DNA of 64,000 nt from Candidatus Villigracilis vicinus. Its GTDB lineage: Bacteria; Chloroflexota; Anaerolineae; Anaerolineales; Villigracilaceae. The notes beneath the pieces were generated by a model, which worked only from the letters and a program-made list of their open reading frames with translations, was not told the origin of the DNA and searched no databases. How positions within the stretch are numbered: position 1 is the first letter of the stretch; each line of letters starts with the position of its first letter. A program made the translations under genes and the position numbers. Location: positions 1 to 64,000 of the forward strand of contig JADKIL010000004.1 in the NCBI GenBank assembly GCA_016721315.1, given 5' to 3'. Below, one piece after another: positions 35,709 through 45,112 of this stretch.

Positions 35709-36563
35709 TTAGTAATTCGTCGTTCTATCGATCAAACCCTGCTCACGGGCGATATGGTCGCACCACTTGAACACATATACACTGACAACGCCGAAGAAGA
35801 TGCTCAGTCCCAGCAATATGCCGAGGATTTGCAAATTATCCAGCCCCGCCAACGTTGGGAATGCCGAAGCGACATTTCCCACCAGCGAACGGCGCAACAA
35901 CTCCAACCAATACGTTGTCGGCATAAAATACCCGATCGGACGCAGCCACTCCGGTAAGACGCTCAACGGAAATATGGCGCCGCTGAAAATATACAACGCT
36001 CCCGCTGTGGCTTCGCCAATAAAGCCTTCGTGGCGAGCCAGCGTGAGAGTCAGACCCGCCAACAGCAAGCCTAGAAGCGCAAGCATCACCACGCCGAGGA
36101 TGAGGGTGACAAAGAACAACAGCCAGTTCACTTCCGCAAAGTTGATGCGGACGTTCAGGAATAAAATCCCAGCCGCAAGAGTGATAAAGACTGCAATCGA
36201 GCCGGTGACAAAACGCGCAACGCCGCGTCCCAGCAAATACAGCGGAATATAGATAGGCGCAATGTACATATACTTGAGTGTCTTGTAATGCTCACGGTCA
36301 TCGACCACCGCCCACGAGACACCCGTCATCACCGCGCCGACATAAATGTAAAAGGCATTGCCGAGGTAAATATACGGGAACAAAGCAGTATCGAACTGTC
36401 CGCCCGAGATGATGCCGTACATGATGACCAAGATCGCCGCACCCGAGATCGGCTTGACGATGGAATACACAGCGAACAGGAAGGGATCCGTCCAATTAGA
36501 CTCGATCACCCATCCCAGCCAGGCTGCCATACGAAACGAACGCCATGAAGTTGATGTTTGCAT
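35709..36563 (-). CDS. ABC-2 type exporter permease
   Basis: A 284-residue membrane protein with about six hydrophobic segments (for example PYIYLGNAFYIYVGAVMTGV, FVTGSIAVFITLAAGILFL, WLLFFVTLILGVVMLALLGLLLAG) and the ABC-2 hallmark GALYIFSGAIFPLSVLPEWLR near residues 185-205. It is the last gene of a three-gene exporter operon: ATPase, permease, permease. A palindromic repeat sits between the two permease genes. Confidence 0.88.
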   Translation of the reverse strand: MQTSTSWRSFRMAAWLGWVIESNWTDPFLFAVYSIVKPISGAAILVIMYGIISGGQFDTALFPYIYLGNAFYIYVGAVMTGVSWAVVDDREHYKTLKYMYIAPIYIPLYLLGRGVARFVTGSIAVFITLAAGILFLNVRINFAEVNWLLFFVTLILGVVMLALLGLLLAGLTLTLARHEGFIGEATAGALYIFSGAIFPLSVLPEWLRPIGYFMPTTYWLELLRRSLVGNVASAFPTLAGLDNLQILGILLGLSIFFGVVSVYVFKWCDHIAREQGLIDRTTNY

Positions 36564-36576
36564 AATTTTCCTATTC

Positions 36577-36673
36577 CGTCATTGCGAGGAGGGCTTCAGC
36601 CCGACGAAGCAATCTTATGATTAAGTTGGAGATTGCTTCGTCGCAAAGAGCAAGGGCGCTCCTCGCAATGACG
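36577..36673. repeat. Dispersed palindrome, CGTCATTGCGAGG family
   Basis: Outer arms CGTCATTGCGAGGAG and CTCCTCGCAATGACG pair perfectly; inner GACGAAGCAATCT pairs with AGATTGCTTCGTC. It fills the gap between the two permease genes of one operon. The same family occurs at 50261-50345. Confidence 0.85.
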
Positions 36674-36676
36674 AGA

Positions 36677-37525
36677 CTATCTCCGACTCTCCGTAATTCT
36701 TCCCTCGCGCACCGCGATCTTCTCTACGTACGACAGCAAAAACTTTGCCGTCACAATAAAGACCACTGAAAGCACGGCAAGGATAATGATCTCCGTCTGC
36801 ACGGTCATGAAGCCAAATTGGAATCCCGTGGGGAAGATCAACTGACGCATGGCATCCATGCCCAGCGTAAGCGGAATGATCGAAGCTCCAGCTGCCACCC
36901 AGAACGGCAGCGACTTGATCGGGAAGTAAAAGCCCGAAGCGAGAAAGATCGGTTCCTGTGCGAGGTTCGCCATGTGCCAGGCTTCACGCCCGAACATCAA
37001 AAACGCCGAAGCCATCATCATGCCCATGCCATACAAAGCCACCATCGCCAACATGAACACGGTGAACAACTGTAAATAGCTCGATACGGTAAAGGTCACA
37101 CCGAACATCAACATTCCCAGTATCGTCACAGCAATGGCTCGCGTTGCGGTCGCCAGCATGCCGCCCAACGCCATACCCAACAGGATCGCCATCATTGAAT
37201 TCGGTGCCATGATGTACAGAGCAAGGTTGCCCTGCTCCTTCTCCCAATATAACTGGCTGGACATGCTCCACAAAATATTCATCCAGAACGCCGTCATTGC
37301 GCCGCCCATCACCACGAAGCCGACATATTCTTCAGGGGCATTCAAGGCGCGATAAACAAACACATACGCGATCACCGCCAGCATCGGCATGACCACCTCG
37401 AACACCAGCCACGAAATCTCGCGCTGCTGCCCGATAATGCGTGGATAGGCACGCGCAATAATGGTCTTCAAGAACAAGCGCCAGCCCGTATCTTTGTGCG
37501 AATATTTTCTACTCACTACTTCCAT
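36677..37525 (-). CDS. ABC-2 type exporter permease
   Basis: From ATG 37525 (GGAGGA site) the protein has 282 residues and about six membrane segments (WLVFEVVMPMLAVIAYVFVY, AIAVTILGMLMFGVTF, LFTVFMLAMVALYGMGMMMA). The ABC-2 signature appears as EPIFLASGFYFPIKSLPFWV. A longer frame from 37573 lies inside the ATPase gene and lacks a ribosome site. The start overlaps the end of the ATPase gene by about 17 bases, so the exporter is one operon. The exported substrate is unknown. Confidence 0.88.
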   Translation of the reverse strand: MEVVSRKYSHKDTGWRLFLKTIIARAYPRIIGQQREISWLVFEVVMPMLAVIAYVFVYRALNAPEEYVGFVVMGGAMTAFWMNILWSMSSQLYWEKEQGNLALYIMAPNSMMAILLGMALGGMLATATRAIAVTILGMLMFGVTFTVSSYLQLFTVFMLAMVALYGMGMMMASAFLMFGREAWHMANLAQEPIFLASGFYFPIKSLPFWVAAGASIIPLTLGMDAMRQLIFPTGFQFGFMTVQTEIIILAVLSVVFIVTAKFLLSYVEKIAVREGRITESRR

Positions 37526-38525
37526 TCGATTCCTCCTCTGCCATGCTGCGCCCGACCAGATCCACGAACACATCTTCGAGAGTCGGCTGGCGTTTGTTGA
37601 GGTTGGTCACTTTGATATCTTTTTGCGCGAACAGATTGAAGACTCGCGCCAAAGCGGATTCTTCCACGAGGGACAAGGTCAGGCGTGCGCCGCCTTCGAT
37701 GTCAGTCAGCGCCGCTTTCTTAACCTCGGGCTGTTCCTCCATCATTTCCTTGGTCAACCCGTTGAGCGGACTCGTCTCGATCTCGAACATGACATCCTTT
37801 TGCAAACGCTGTTTCAAGGCAGTCGGTGTATCGCAGGCGAGGACACGTCCCTTGTTGATGATGGCTACACGATCACACAACTCATCGGCTTCCATCATGT
37901 AATGGGTAGTCAAAAGCAGGGTGCGTTCCTTATCCGCTTTCAACCAGTCGAGGATGAAGCGACGTACATCGCGCATCGCGCCCACGTCGAGACCCAGAGT
38001 CGGTTCGTCGAGGAAGAGCACTTCCGGCTCGGTCAGGAATCCGCGCACGATGTTCATCTTCTGGCGCAGACCAGTAGAAAGGTCGGAAGACTTCGTGTGC
38101 ATGCGGTCTTTCATGCCAACCATTTCCAGCAGGGCTTCAATGCGTTCATTGGCTTCTTTGGAAGGCACACCGTAAAACTGAGAGAACATCCACAAGTTTT
38201 CGCGCACGGTCAAGAGACCATAGCCCGAAGACTCGCCGCCTGAGACCATATTGATGCGCGGGCGCACCGACTCGGGTGCAGCGTGGACGTCTGCTCCTGC
38301 AACGCGTGCCCAGCCCGAGGTCGGGGAGAGAAGCGTGGTGAGGATCTTGATCAAGGTCGTCTTGCCAGCGCCGTTCGGTCCTAAGAGTCCGAACAGTTCG
38401 CCGCGTTCCACGGTCAAGTTAACATCCTGTAGAGCGACCAATTCTTTGCGCGTTTCTTTCTTGCTGCCGCGCAATTTGTAAATGCGACCAAGGTCTTTTG
38501 TTTCGATTGCAAGTGAAGAGGACAT
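37509..38525 (-). CDS. ABC-2 exporter ATPase (DrrA/NodI type)
   Basis: A 338-residue ATPase. Walker A GPNGAGKTT at 49-57, signature LSTGLRQK at 149-156, Walker B VLFLDEPTLGLD at 169-180, and the switch His in LLTTHYMMEADEL. The C-terminal 90 residues are the extra domain of DrrA-type exporters. It has two permeases downstream, which fits a heteromeric exporter of a drug, lipid or polysaccharide. Confidence 0.9.
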   Translation of the reverse strand: MSSSLAIETKDLGRIYKLRGSKKETRKELVALQDVNLTVERGELFGLLGPNGAGKTTLIKILTTLLSPTSGWARVAGADVHAAPESVRPRINMVSGGESSGYGLLTVRENLWMFSQFYGVPSKEANERIEALLEMVGMKDRMHTKSSDLSTGLRQKMNIVRGFLTEPEVLFLDEPTLGLDVGAMRDVRRFILDWLKADKERTLLLTTHYMMEADELCDRVAIINKGRVLACDTPTALKQRLQKDVMFEIETSPLNGLTKEMMEEQPEVKKAALTDIEGGARLTLSLVEESALARVFNLFAQKDIKVTNLNKRQPTLEDVFVDLVGRSMAEEESNGSSE

Positions 38526-38820
38526 GATTCTCCTTAAAATTTTGTAATCTTTATCGTTGTGTTGGCGTGCATCAAACGTAGGGTTTACGTCAAGTACCTT
38601 TTGGAGGAGAGTGATAAATTTACCTGCGTAACAGATTCTCTTCTCCTCCTTTGTAAGAGAGCCAGGGTAGGCGACCCTGGCTCTCGCAATTTAAAAGGTC
38701 GAAAAGAGTGTGATGCCCAATAAACAACAAAATAGAATATAAGTTCTATTTTACTACGACTCGAATTTGTGATGTAAAATCCGACCATAAAACATCATCT
38801 GGCTAACAGGAGCAAACTTT

Positions 38821-39558
38821 ATGAGTGACGAATACACACCAAAGATCGCCATGAGCATTCAGGCACACCCCGATGATCAGGAGTTTTCGATCGGAGGCAC
38901 CATCTCCAAGTGGACAAAAGCAGGTTGTGAATTTATCACGGTCGTCATCACCAGCGGAGACTCGGGTTCGAATGATCCCAGCAAAGGTGCGGAATACAAG
39001 CCTGAACTGGCAAAGCTCCGTGAAGGCGAACAACTTGCCGCAAATAATGTTTTGGGCGTAAAAGAAACGGTTTTTATGCGCTACCCAGATGGTGAACTGG
39101 AGCCGACCATTGCCCTGCGCAAAGAACTCACTCGCCTCATCCGCAAATATAAACCCGATACGGTTCTATCGGGTAACCCTGAAGCATGGTTTTACGGTAA
39201 CGAATATTTGAACCACCCCGACCACCGCGCCGCCGCCCGTGCCGCCTGTGAGGCGGTATTCCCCTCAGCGGGGTCCAGGTTGGTCTTTGCCGATCTGCTC
39301 GCGGAGGGGTTCGAGCCGCATGAGGTCAAACGACTCTACGTCCATGGGACGGATAAACCCGATACCTGGGTGGATATTTCCGAAACGATCGATACCAAGG
39401 TCAAGGCGCTGCAACAACACGCCAGCCAGGTGCCCGTCGATGAAGTGGAAAAATGGATGAAAGATTGGGCGAAGGAAGACGCGAAAGACAAAGGTTTTGA
39501 ATACGCTGAATCATATCGTGTGATGATCTTCAAAAAAGAAGAAGAGCACGAGAAGTAG
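38821..39558 (+). CDS. PIG-L/LmbE-family deacetylase
   Basis: A 245-residue zinc deacetylase. Metal-binding motif AHPDDQE at residues 15-21 (His16, Asp19) and NHPDHRAAA near 131-139. Family members remove acetyl groups from N-acetylglucosaminyl conjugates, for example in mycothiol or bacillithiol synthesis, or from other glycans. The presence of an MDMPI/DinB-like gene in the window is compatible with low-molecular-weight thiols, but no thiol-synthesis ligase is seen. An AGGAG site precedes the start. Confidence 0.85.
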   Translation: MSDEYTPKIAMSIQAHPDDQEFSIGGTISKWTKAGCEFITVVITSGDSGSNDPSKGAEYKPELAKLREGEQLAANNVLGVKETVFMRYPDGELEPTIALRKELTRLIRKYKPDTVLSGNPEAWFYGNEYLNHPDHRAAARAACEAVFPSAGSRLVFADLLAEGFEPHEVKRLYVHGTDKPDTWVDISETIDTKVKALQQHASQVPVDEVEKWMKDWAKEDAKDKGFEYAESYRVMIFKKEEEHEK

Positions 39559-39566
39559 GTCAGATC

Positions 39567-39599
39567 AAAAGCGCAAGGCAGATGCCTTGCGCTTTTTTT
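39567..39599 (+). terminator. Rho-independent terminator after the deacetylase
   Basis: Stem AAAAGCGCAAGGC / GCCTTGCGCTTTT, loop AGAT, T run of seven. It also lies just after the stop of the convergent OsmC gene. Confidence 0.88.
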
Positions 39600-39605
39600 C
39601 AACAG

Positions 39606-40010
39606 TTATCCTTCGGTCACTTCCACATCGTGGGTGATCTCGATCACATCTTTAAGTGTGGCATATACTGAGCAATATTTTTCCTCACTCAACAAGATCG
39701 CCTTTTTCACTTTATCAACATCAAGCCCTTTCCCAATGGCGTGATAGTGGATATGGATCTTTTTGAACTTCCAAGGCGGATCATCATCCTGCACCGCCTC
39801 CGCACTAACCGTGAGCTGGATCAGTTCCTGACGCTGTTTCCCCAAGATTTCGATCACATCATACGAGGAGCAGCCGATCAACGCCATGGGCAACAGGTCG
39901 GAAGAACCGATCCGCCCGGCGCCATTGACTGGGAGTTGATGGTTCTCCCTATCACTAATAACGAACCTGGATTGTGTATCCCAATTGAGATGTACAGTTT
40001 TCGATGCCAT
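39606..40010 (-). CDS. OsmC/Ohr-family protein
   Basis: From ATG 40010 the protein has 134 residues. It has the OsmC fold pattern: a first strand pair (VHLNWDTQSRFVI), a helix with SDLLPMALIGCSSYDVIEIL holding the first conserved Cys, and a later helix with AILLSEEKYCSVYATL holding the second. Members reduce organic hydroperoxides with these two cysteines, though many have other roles. A much longer frame upstream (to 40253) overlaps the promoter and start of the divergent gene and has no family similarity. Confidence 0.85.
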   Translation of the reverse strand: MASKTVHLNWDTQSRFVISDRENHQLPVNGAGRIGSSDLLPMALIGCSSYDVIEILGKQRQELIQLTVSAEAVQDDDPPWKFKKIHIHYHAIGKGLDVDKVKKAILLSEEKYCSVYATLKDVIEITHDVEVTEG

Positions 40011-40074
40011 GCCCGCAGTATAGCATAAACAGTGCGGGCGTCTCTTTATGGTACGATAAAGCAGGAGGGCATCC

Positions 40075-40743
40075 ATGTATATATTACTATTCGCCGCAAT
40101 CCTTTTCGCCATATTGGAAGCAGCCGCCTTGCAAAAGAACTGGTTCAAACTGGAAGTGGTGGCAAAACCCGCTGTTATGCTCTGCCTGTTCCTTTGGCTA
40201 TCCATGTCAACAGGGATGCAAGGTGTAGTGCTTTGGTTCGGCATGGGCATCATCCTTTCATTAGTTGGGGACGTGCTCCTGATGATCTCCCTCGAGCGCT
40301 TCTTTCTGGGTGGATTGATCGCCTTTCTCTTCGCGCATATCTTCTACATCGTCGGTTTCAACTCCCCCATCCCTGCCATATCTGCCTGGAGTGTCATCCT
40401 CGCCATCCTGATCGGCTGGGGCGGAGCCCGGGTCATCCGCCGCATTCTCGCATCAGTGATCGCCAAAGGTCAGGGACGTATGCGCCTGCCGATCAGCGTG
40501 TATGGTGCGGTCATTTCTCTCATGCTGCTCTCTGCCATGATCAAACTAAATGATCTTTCCTGGGATGCTGGCGCAGCTGTGCTGGTGAGCGTCGGCGCCT
40601 TCCTTTTCTACCTTTCGGATGTTATTCTTGCATGGAATAAATTTGTTTCCCCGATCCATAACGGGCGCATCTACAATATTGCCGCATACCATCTCGGTCA
40701 GATCCTGCTTATCGCAGGGGTGATCGTTCAATTTGGAAAATAA
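40075..40743 (+). CDS. YhhN/TMEM86-family membrane protein
   Basis: A 222-residue protein with about seven or eight membrane segments and little else. The family signature is visible: VVAKPAVMLCLFLWL, GIILSLVGDVLLMI, RFFLGGLIAFLFAHIFYIVGF and YLSDVILAWNKFV. Animal members hydrolyse lysoplasmalogens; the bacterial function is less clear. An AGGAGGG site lies before the start. It is followed by prs after 58 bases, probably in the same transcript. Confidence 0.85.
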   Translation: MYILLFAAILFAILEAAALQKNWFKLEVVAKPAVMLCLFLWLSMSTGMQGVVLWFGMGIILSLVGDVLLMISLERFFLGGLIAFLFAHIFYIVGFNSPIPAISAWSVILAILIGWGGARVIRRILASVIAKGQGRMRLPISVYGAVISLMLLSAMIKLNDLSWDAGAAVLVSVGAFLFYLSDVILAWNKFVSPIHNGRIYNIAAYHLGQILLIAGVIVQFGK

Positions 40744-40801
40744 AAAATTAAAAAGCCGGTCTGTGTGATAATCGGAAGAATGTCAAAATATGGAGGCAGG
40801 T

Positions 40802-41776
40802 ATGGCACAACGTTCCATTCCAATAGATGAAGTTCGCATTTTTAGCGGGAGTTCCAACAAACCTCTGGCACAGAGTATCGCCGCCGAGTTAGAAATCCCC
40901 TTGGAAGAAACCCATGTAAAAAAGTTCAGTAACGATAATTTGTACCTGCAATTGGGAGCCAGTGTGCGCTACCGCCGGGTCTATATCGTTCAATCGTTGA
41001 CGCCACCCGTGAATGACAACTTAATGGAGCTGTTGATGATGCTGGATATCGCCCGCGATGCTGCTGCATCCGAGATCCATGCCATCATTCCGTACTATTC
41101 TTTTGGTCGCTCCGACAAAAAAGATGCGCCGCGCATCTCCATCACCGCCCGCCTTGTTGCCGACCTGCTGAAAACTTCCGGCGCCACACATGTAATGAGC
41201 ATGATGTTCCACTCGCCGCAGGTGCATGGATTCTTCCGTGTACCGACCGACCCCTTGAGCAGCCGCCCGGTTTTCCAGAAACATTTGGAGAACCGCGACA
41301 TGAGCGGCATGATCATCGTCTCACCAGATATGGGGCAAGCCAAGTCTGCGGCGCGTTTTGCCAAAAGCCTCGATCTGCCCGTTGCCGCCGGAAACAAGGA
41401 ACGCGTCTCCGATACCGAAGTGCGCATCAGTGGATTGGTGGGCAATCAGGTCAAAGGACACAAACGCGCACTCATCTACGATGATGAGATCGCCACTGGC
41501 GGCTCGATCGCCGAGCTAACCCGCCTACTCATTGCAGAAGGCGTTGAAGAGATCATGGTGATGTGTACCCACGGCGTCTTCACCCGCGGCGGCTTGGAAA
41601 AACTGGCATCTATCCCACAGATCCGCGAGATCGTTACCACCGATACAGTGGATATTCCCCTGGACAAGCGTGACCCCAAATTGACCGTGCTTTCAGTGGC
41701 TCCGATCTTTGCCGATTCCATTCGCCACAACTTCAACCGCGAATCCATCGGAGACTTGTTCGTTTTCGGAGAGTGA
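40802..41776 (+). CDS. prs: Ribose-phosphate pyrophosphokinase
   Basis: From ATG 40802 (GGAGGCAGGT site) the enzyme has 324 residues. It makes PRPP from ribose 5-phosphate and ATP for nucleotide, His and Trp synthesis. Motifs: FSNDNLYLQLGASVR (flexible loop start), YYSFGRSDKKDAPRIS near 95-110, SPDMGQAKSAARFAK, and the PRPP-binding loop DDEIATGGS at 227-235. The usual DD(M/I)xDTGGT loop is varied (EIATGGS), as in the group of class I enzymes found in some non-model phyla. An in-frame ATG four codons upstream has no good ribosome site. Confidence 0.9.
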   Translation: MAQRSIPIDEVRIFSGSSNKPLAQSIAAELEIPLEETHVKKFSNDNLYLQLGASVRYRRVYIVQSLTPPVNDNLMELLMMLDIARDAAASEIHAIIPYYSFGRSDKKDAPRISITARLVADLLKTSGATHVMSMMFHSPQVHGFFRVPTDPLSSRPVFQKHLENRDMSGMIIVSPDMGQAKSAARFAKSLDLPVAAGNKERVSDTEVRISGLVGNQVKGHKRALIYDDEIATGGSIAELTRLLIAEGVEEIMVMCTHGVFTRGGLEKLASIPQIREIVTTDTVDIPLDKRDPKLTVLSVAPIFADSIRHNFNRESIGDLFVFGE

Positions 41777-41786
41777 ACAACCATAC

Positions 41787-41825
41787 AAAAAGACACTCAC
41801 CTATGCGGGTGAGTGTCTTTTATTT
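41787..41825. terminator. Bidirectional terminator between prs and the HEAT gene
   Basis: Stem AAAAGACACTCACC / GGTGAGTGTCTTTT with five-base loop. It is close in design to the GACAGTCACCT hairpins at 4291 and 7832. Confidence 0.85.
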
Positions 41826-42826
41826 TAAGTATCATCCTCTTCATCAAATTCGACTTCATCGAATTCGCTGAGGTCATCATCTTCATCGAGAGAGAGCAGG
41901 TCAAACTTGTTCAACTCCTCGTTGAAATCCAGGTTTTCGAGGGCATCTTCAAGAAACGTGGATGTTTCTTCATCATCTGTGCTTTCGATCAGGCTGAGAA
42001 TGTAGGCACGGGCATCGTCGCCGCCGATCTGGCTGAGCGCCCAAACCGCCGCCATGGTGACGGTATCATCCTCTTCTTCATCTTCTAGCATTTTCAACAT
42101 GATCGGCGCCGCTTCTTCGATATTCAGTTCACCTGCCGCTTCCGCCGCCGCAAAACGGATGCGCGGATCGGGGTCCAGCAGCTTGCTGACCACGCTTTCA
42201 TTCCAACGGTTATCGTGGGAACGTCCCATGGCACGCAGGGCAGACGCCACCCAAAGCGGATCTTCACGCTCGTACGCCGATTCAAGGATCGCCACCGCTT
42301 CATCCCGCCCGGAATAGCCGAAGGCTTCCACAGCAGCGCGGCGCAGAGACGGATTCGCGTCACTGCGGATGACAGCAATAAGAGCGTCTTCGATCTTGCG
42401 CAAACGGGTTTCGTCGAGTTCTTCCAACTCGCCCATCAACACAAATTCACCAAGCAGGCTGGCTGCTTTCAGGCGCGGAGCGAGGTCGCTATCGGCTTGG
42501 AATATCTTCAGAAGTGTATCCACAAGCCGGGGGTCGTCTGATTCGGCGAGGAGTCCCATTGCACGGGCGCGGACTTCCGCATCCGGGTCGGTCAATAGTG
42601 ACTTCCCGATATCTTCATATGAAACGATGGTATCTTCTTCGAGATGCGCAGCCAGCGTATCGAGCAGGAGCAGTTTGCGTTTTTGCGGCACGCTGCTCCA
42701 TACATCCAGAAAGAGGCGCAGTGACTTCGGGTCGAGGTCAGAATAATATTGCATGTGACCCTGCGGGATCTCTTTTTTCGAGTCGAGCAGGTGATCGAGA
42801 ACAGTTTGAAAGTTTAATTCAGCCAT
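41825..42826 (-). CDS. HEAT-repeat protein with acidic C-terminus
   Basis: A 333-residue soluble protein made of tandem alpha-helical HEAT/PBS-type repeats: DPDAEVRARAMGLLAESDDP, SNPSLRRAAVEAFGYSG-like, DPRIRFAAAEAAGELNIEEA, and ALSQIGGDDARAYILS. The last 30 residues are rich in Asp and Glu (DEDDDLSEFDEVEFDEEDD). Such repeats bind other proteins; the partner is unknown. It starts three bases after the stop of rseP, so the two are co-transcribed. Confidence 0.85.
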   Translation of the reverse strand: MAELNFQTVLDHLLDSKKEIPQGHMQYYSDLDPKSLRLFLDVWSSVPQKRKLLLLDTLAAHLEEDTIVSYEDIGKSLLTDPDAEVRARAMGLLAESDDPRLVDTLLKIFQADSDLAPRLKAASLLGEFVLMGELEELDETRLRKIEDALIAVIRSDANPSLRRAAVEAFGYSGRDEAVAILESAYEREDPLWVASALRAMGRSHDNRWNESVVSKLLDPDPRIRFAAAEAAGELNIEEAAPIMLKMLEDEEEDDTVTMAAVWALSQIGGDDARAYILSLIESTDDEETSTFLEDALENLDFNEELNKFDLLSLDEDDDLSEFDEVEFDEEDDT

Positions 42827-42829
42827 AGT

Positions 42830-43948
42830 TTAAGGAACAAGTTGTGCGGGGTTAACAAAGTCCATGATGTTGACGAACAACATCAAGCCGATCAGCAGGA
42901 GCATGGCAATTCCATTGACCATATTCTCCCATTCGGTAGGGATGCGCTTCTTGAAAAAGATCTCAGGCAGCGTAAATAGAATGCGTCCGCCATCGAGAGC
43001 GGGGATGGGAAAAAGATTAAACACGCCAAGTGAAACGCTCAACACGCCAATGAGATTGAGTGTAAAGTTCGTCGGCTTGGGCGCCGCCCCGCCTCCGCCG
43101 GAAGTTTGCACTTGGGCAGCTTCCTGACGGCTGGTGACATCTTCCTGTACAGAGAAATTGAACAGGTCGTAAATGCCTTTGAAACCAACCAAACGTGCCT
43201 GGTCTGGCGCGATAACGCCTTGAATGAGTGCGATCGGTAAATACACAATGGCAGCCGCCTGTAATCCTGTCACCGAAGCACCACCGGAAATACTCTCAAC
43301 AAACGTAGCCGGGCGTGTTGGGTAGGTAAGCCCCACCCCAAGCGCACCCTGCTGTGAAGTCCGCGAAGAAAGCGGCGTGGCAGTGATGGTAACAGTCTCG
43401 CCATTACGATCCAAAACCATCTCCACGGGCGTATCCAAACTTGCGCGAATGATATCAATGGCAGGCTGAATATCATCCACGGTCTGTCCGTTGATCGAAA
43501 CGATAATATCTCCAGGTTGGATATCTGCCTGCTGTGCAGGTGAATTCTCTGCCACAGTATCGATCTTGACGCTGCCCGGTTGCGGCACGCCTTCATACGC
43601 GATCAGCGCTGAAAAGACAACGATCGCCGTTAACAGATTCATCACAGGACCTGCCACCAAAACAACCAGGCGCTTCCACGGGCTGGCAGACCCAAACCCG
43701 CCGGGAACGTTCGGGTCATTCTCGCCTTTGGGACGTACAAAACCGCCCAATGGCAGGGCATGAACGGTAAATTCAGTCCCCTTCCATATAAAGAGTGTGG
43801 CAAGTTTATAGGACGGCAACCCAAAGCCAAACTCCTCCACTTCGATCCCTGCCCAACGCGCGGCAATAAAATGTCCAAGTTCATGAACGAAGATCATCCC
43901 GCCAAGGGCGAAGAAAAAGATGACCAGCGATAAAAATCCAAATTCCAT
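42830..43948 (-). CDS. rseP: RIP metalloprotease RseP (site-2 protease)
   Basis: A 372-residue membrane protease. The zinc site HELGH is at residues 22-26 in the first membrane segment; the third ligand is Asp319 in NLFPIPALDGGR. A PDZ domain lies about 120-205 (PGDIIVSINGQTV). Three or four hydrophobic segments are visible (3-21, 95-112, 232-250, 350-365). Such proteases cut transmembrane anti-sigma factors and leftover signal peptides. An AAAGGA site precedes the start. The HEAT-repeat gene follows and may encode a partner. Confidence 0.9.
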   Translation of the reverse strand: MEFGFLSLVIFFFALGGMIFVHELGHFIAARWAGIEVEEFGFGLPSYKLATLFIWKGTEFTVHALPLGGFVRPKGENDPNVPGGFGSASPWKRLVVLVAGPVMNLLTAIVVFSALIAYEGVPQPGSVKIDTVAENSPAQQADIQPGDIIVSINGQTVDDIQPAIDIIRASLDTPVEMVLDRNGETVTITATPLSSRTSQQGALGVGLTYPTRPATFVESISGGASVTGLQAAAIVYLPIALIQGVIAPDQARLVGFKGIYDLFNFSVQEDVTSRQEAAQVQTSGGGGAAPKPTNFTLNLIGVLSVSLGVFNLFPIPALDGGRILFTLPEIFFKKRIPTEWENMVNGIAMLLLIGLMLFVNIMDFVNPAQLVP

Positions 43949-44082
43949 TGTTAGATTCCTTTCACGCGATAAGACGCGGTGAGGTGATTATATCTTGCAT
44001 GCGTTAATCTTTTCTAAGATGAATTTCCCCGCTTCCTTCCCCGCTCGAGCCTGCTTCTGTTTTCTGACGGTTTGTTTCTCCC

Positions 44083-44138
44083 CGCACCCCCACGCGGGGA
44101 TGGAACCCCCGCGCTATTCCTACAAAGCCCGCAAAGCG
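44083..44138. repeat. Two small palindromes between mvaD and rseP
   Basis: CCCCGC-n8-GCGGGG at about 44083-44100 and AGCCCGC-n3-GCGGGCT at about 44127-44143. The second reaches into the end of mvaD. They may end transcription of the minus-strand mvaD, but neither has a clear T run. Confidence 0.45.
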
Positions 44139-44140
44139 GG

Positions 44141-45112
44141 CTACACCACCTTCGCTGCCCCCCCTACCCCGGCAACTAAAACATTACTCACACCGGGAAT
44201 CTCCCGCAAGCGTTTCTCAACCTCTGCCTTGTACTCGCCCAAACACAGCACATGGACGTTCGCTCCCGCATCCACGGTATAGCCCACGGGCAGTCCACTG
44301 GCGCGCCATTCGCGAACCTGATGAAAAATCTCCAATGTTGCAGCCTGCCAATACATCAACGGCGGCTTCGAGGTCATCATCACAGAATGCATCATGTCCG
44401 AGTCGTGTTCGATGATATTTGCGAAGGCTTCAAAGTCCTTATTCAATATCGCATTACGACAAATTTCGATCCGACGCGGCGCATCCGCCACACGCGCCTC
44501 TTGCAATGGACTCGTCCCCGCAATGGCATGACCTTCCGTAGAGCCGGTCTTTTTATGTGAGGCGTTCACAATGGCAACACAATCCGCCAAATTCCAATGT
44601 GCAGCCGGTGCAATAGAGAACGCATACGAATCAGCTTCATCCTTGCCCATTTGCCATTCCACAAATCCCGCCGGAATCGAACGCGAAGCGGAACCAGATC
44701 CGCGCCGTGCCAAGACAGAAAGTTCGGGTTCGCTTAAGTTAAGTCCTGCCGCTTTGGAAGCCGCCACCGCCAGCGCCGCAAACGCCGCCGCCGAAGAGGC
44801 AATTCCCGCCCCGGCAGGGAAGTTGTTCTCGCTGGTCACTTCGGCTCTTTCATTTATATCCGCCATCTTTCGCACGATATCCAGAATATACGAAACACGC
44901 TCCAACCCCTTGCCCGTCACCGGTGTGGAGTTAATCGTCAACGAATCCGTTTTAGCAGAATTAAATGAAACAGTTGTACGAGTGAACAATCCATCCAAAT
45001 TCATGGATATGGACCCATTTACAGGAAGACGCAGGGCATTATCGCGATTGCCCCAGTATTTGATGAAAGCAATATTTGGATTCGCTTGAGCAGTGGCAGA
45101 AGAGGGTTTCAT
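44141..45112 (-). CDS. mvaD: Diphosphomevalonate decarboxylase
   Basis: A 323-residue GHMP kinase-fold enzyme. The start ANPNIAFIKYWGNRD (10-24) and the phosphate-binding loop PAGAGIASSAAAFAAL (99-114) are diagnostic; SGSASRSIPAGFVEW near 137-151 and the catalytic Asp281 in TVDAGANVH complete the site. It makes isopentenyl diphosphate from mevalonate diphosphate by ATP-dependent decarboxylation. A mevalonate route is unusual for bacteria but typical of several Chloroflexota. No other gene of the pathway is in the window. Confidence 0.9.
   Translation of the reverse strand: MKPSSATAQANPNIAFIKYWGNRDNALRLPVNGSISMNLDGLFTRTTVSFNSAKTDSLTINSTPVTGKGLERVSYILDIVRKMADINERAEVTSENNFPAGAGIASSAAAFAALAVAASKAAGLNLSEPELSVLARRGSGSASRSIPAGFVEWQMGKDEADSYAFSIAPAAHWNLADCVAIVNASHKKTGSTEGHAIAGTSPLQEARVADAPRRIEICRNAILNKDFEAFANIIEHDSDMMHSVMMTSKPPLMYWQAATLEIFHQVREWRASGLPVGYTVDAGANVHVLCLGEYKAEVEKRLREIPGVSNVLVAGVGGAAKVV

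Noticed and set aside
40011..40253. Longer start for the OsmC gene
   Set aside because: It would add about 80 residues without similarity and run through the promoter and start of the divergent YhhN gene.
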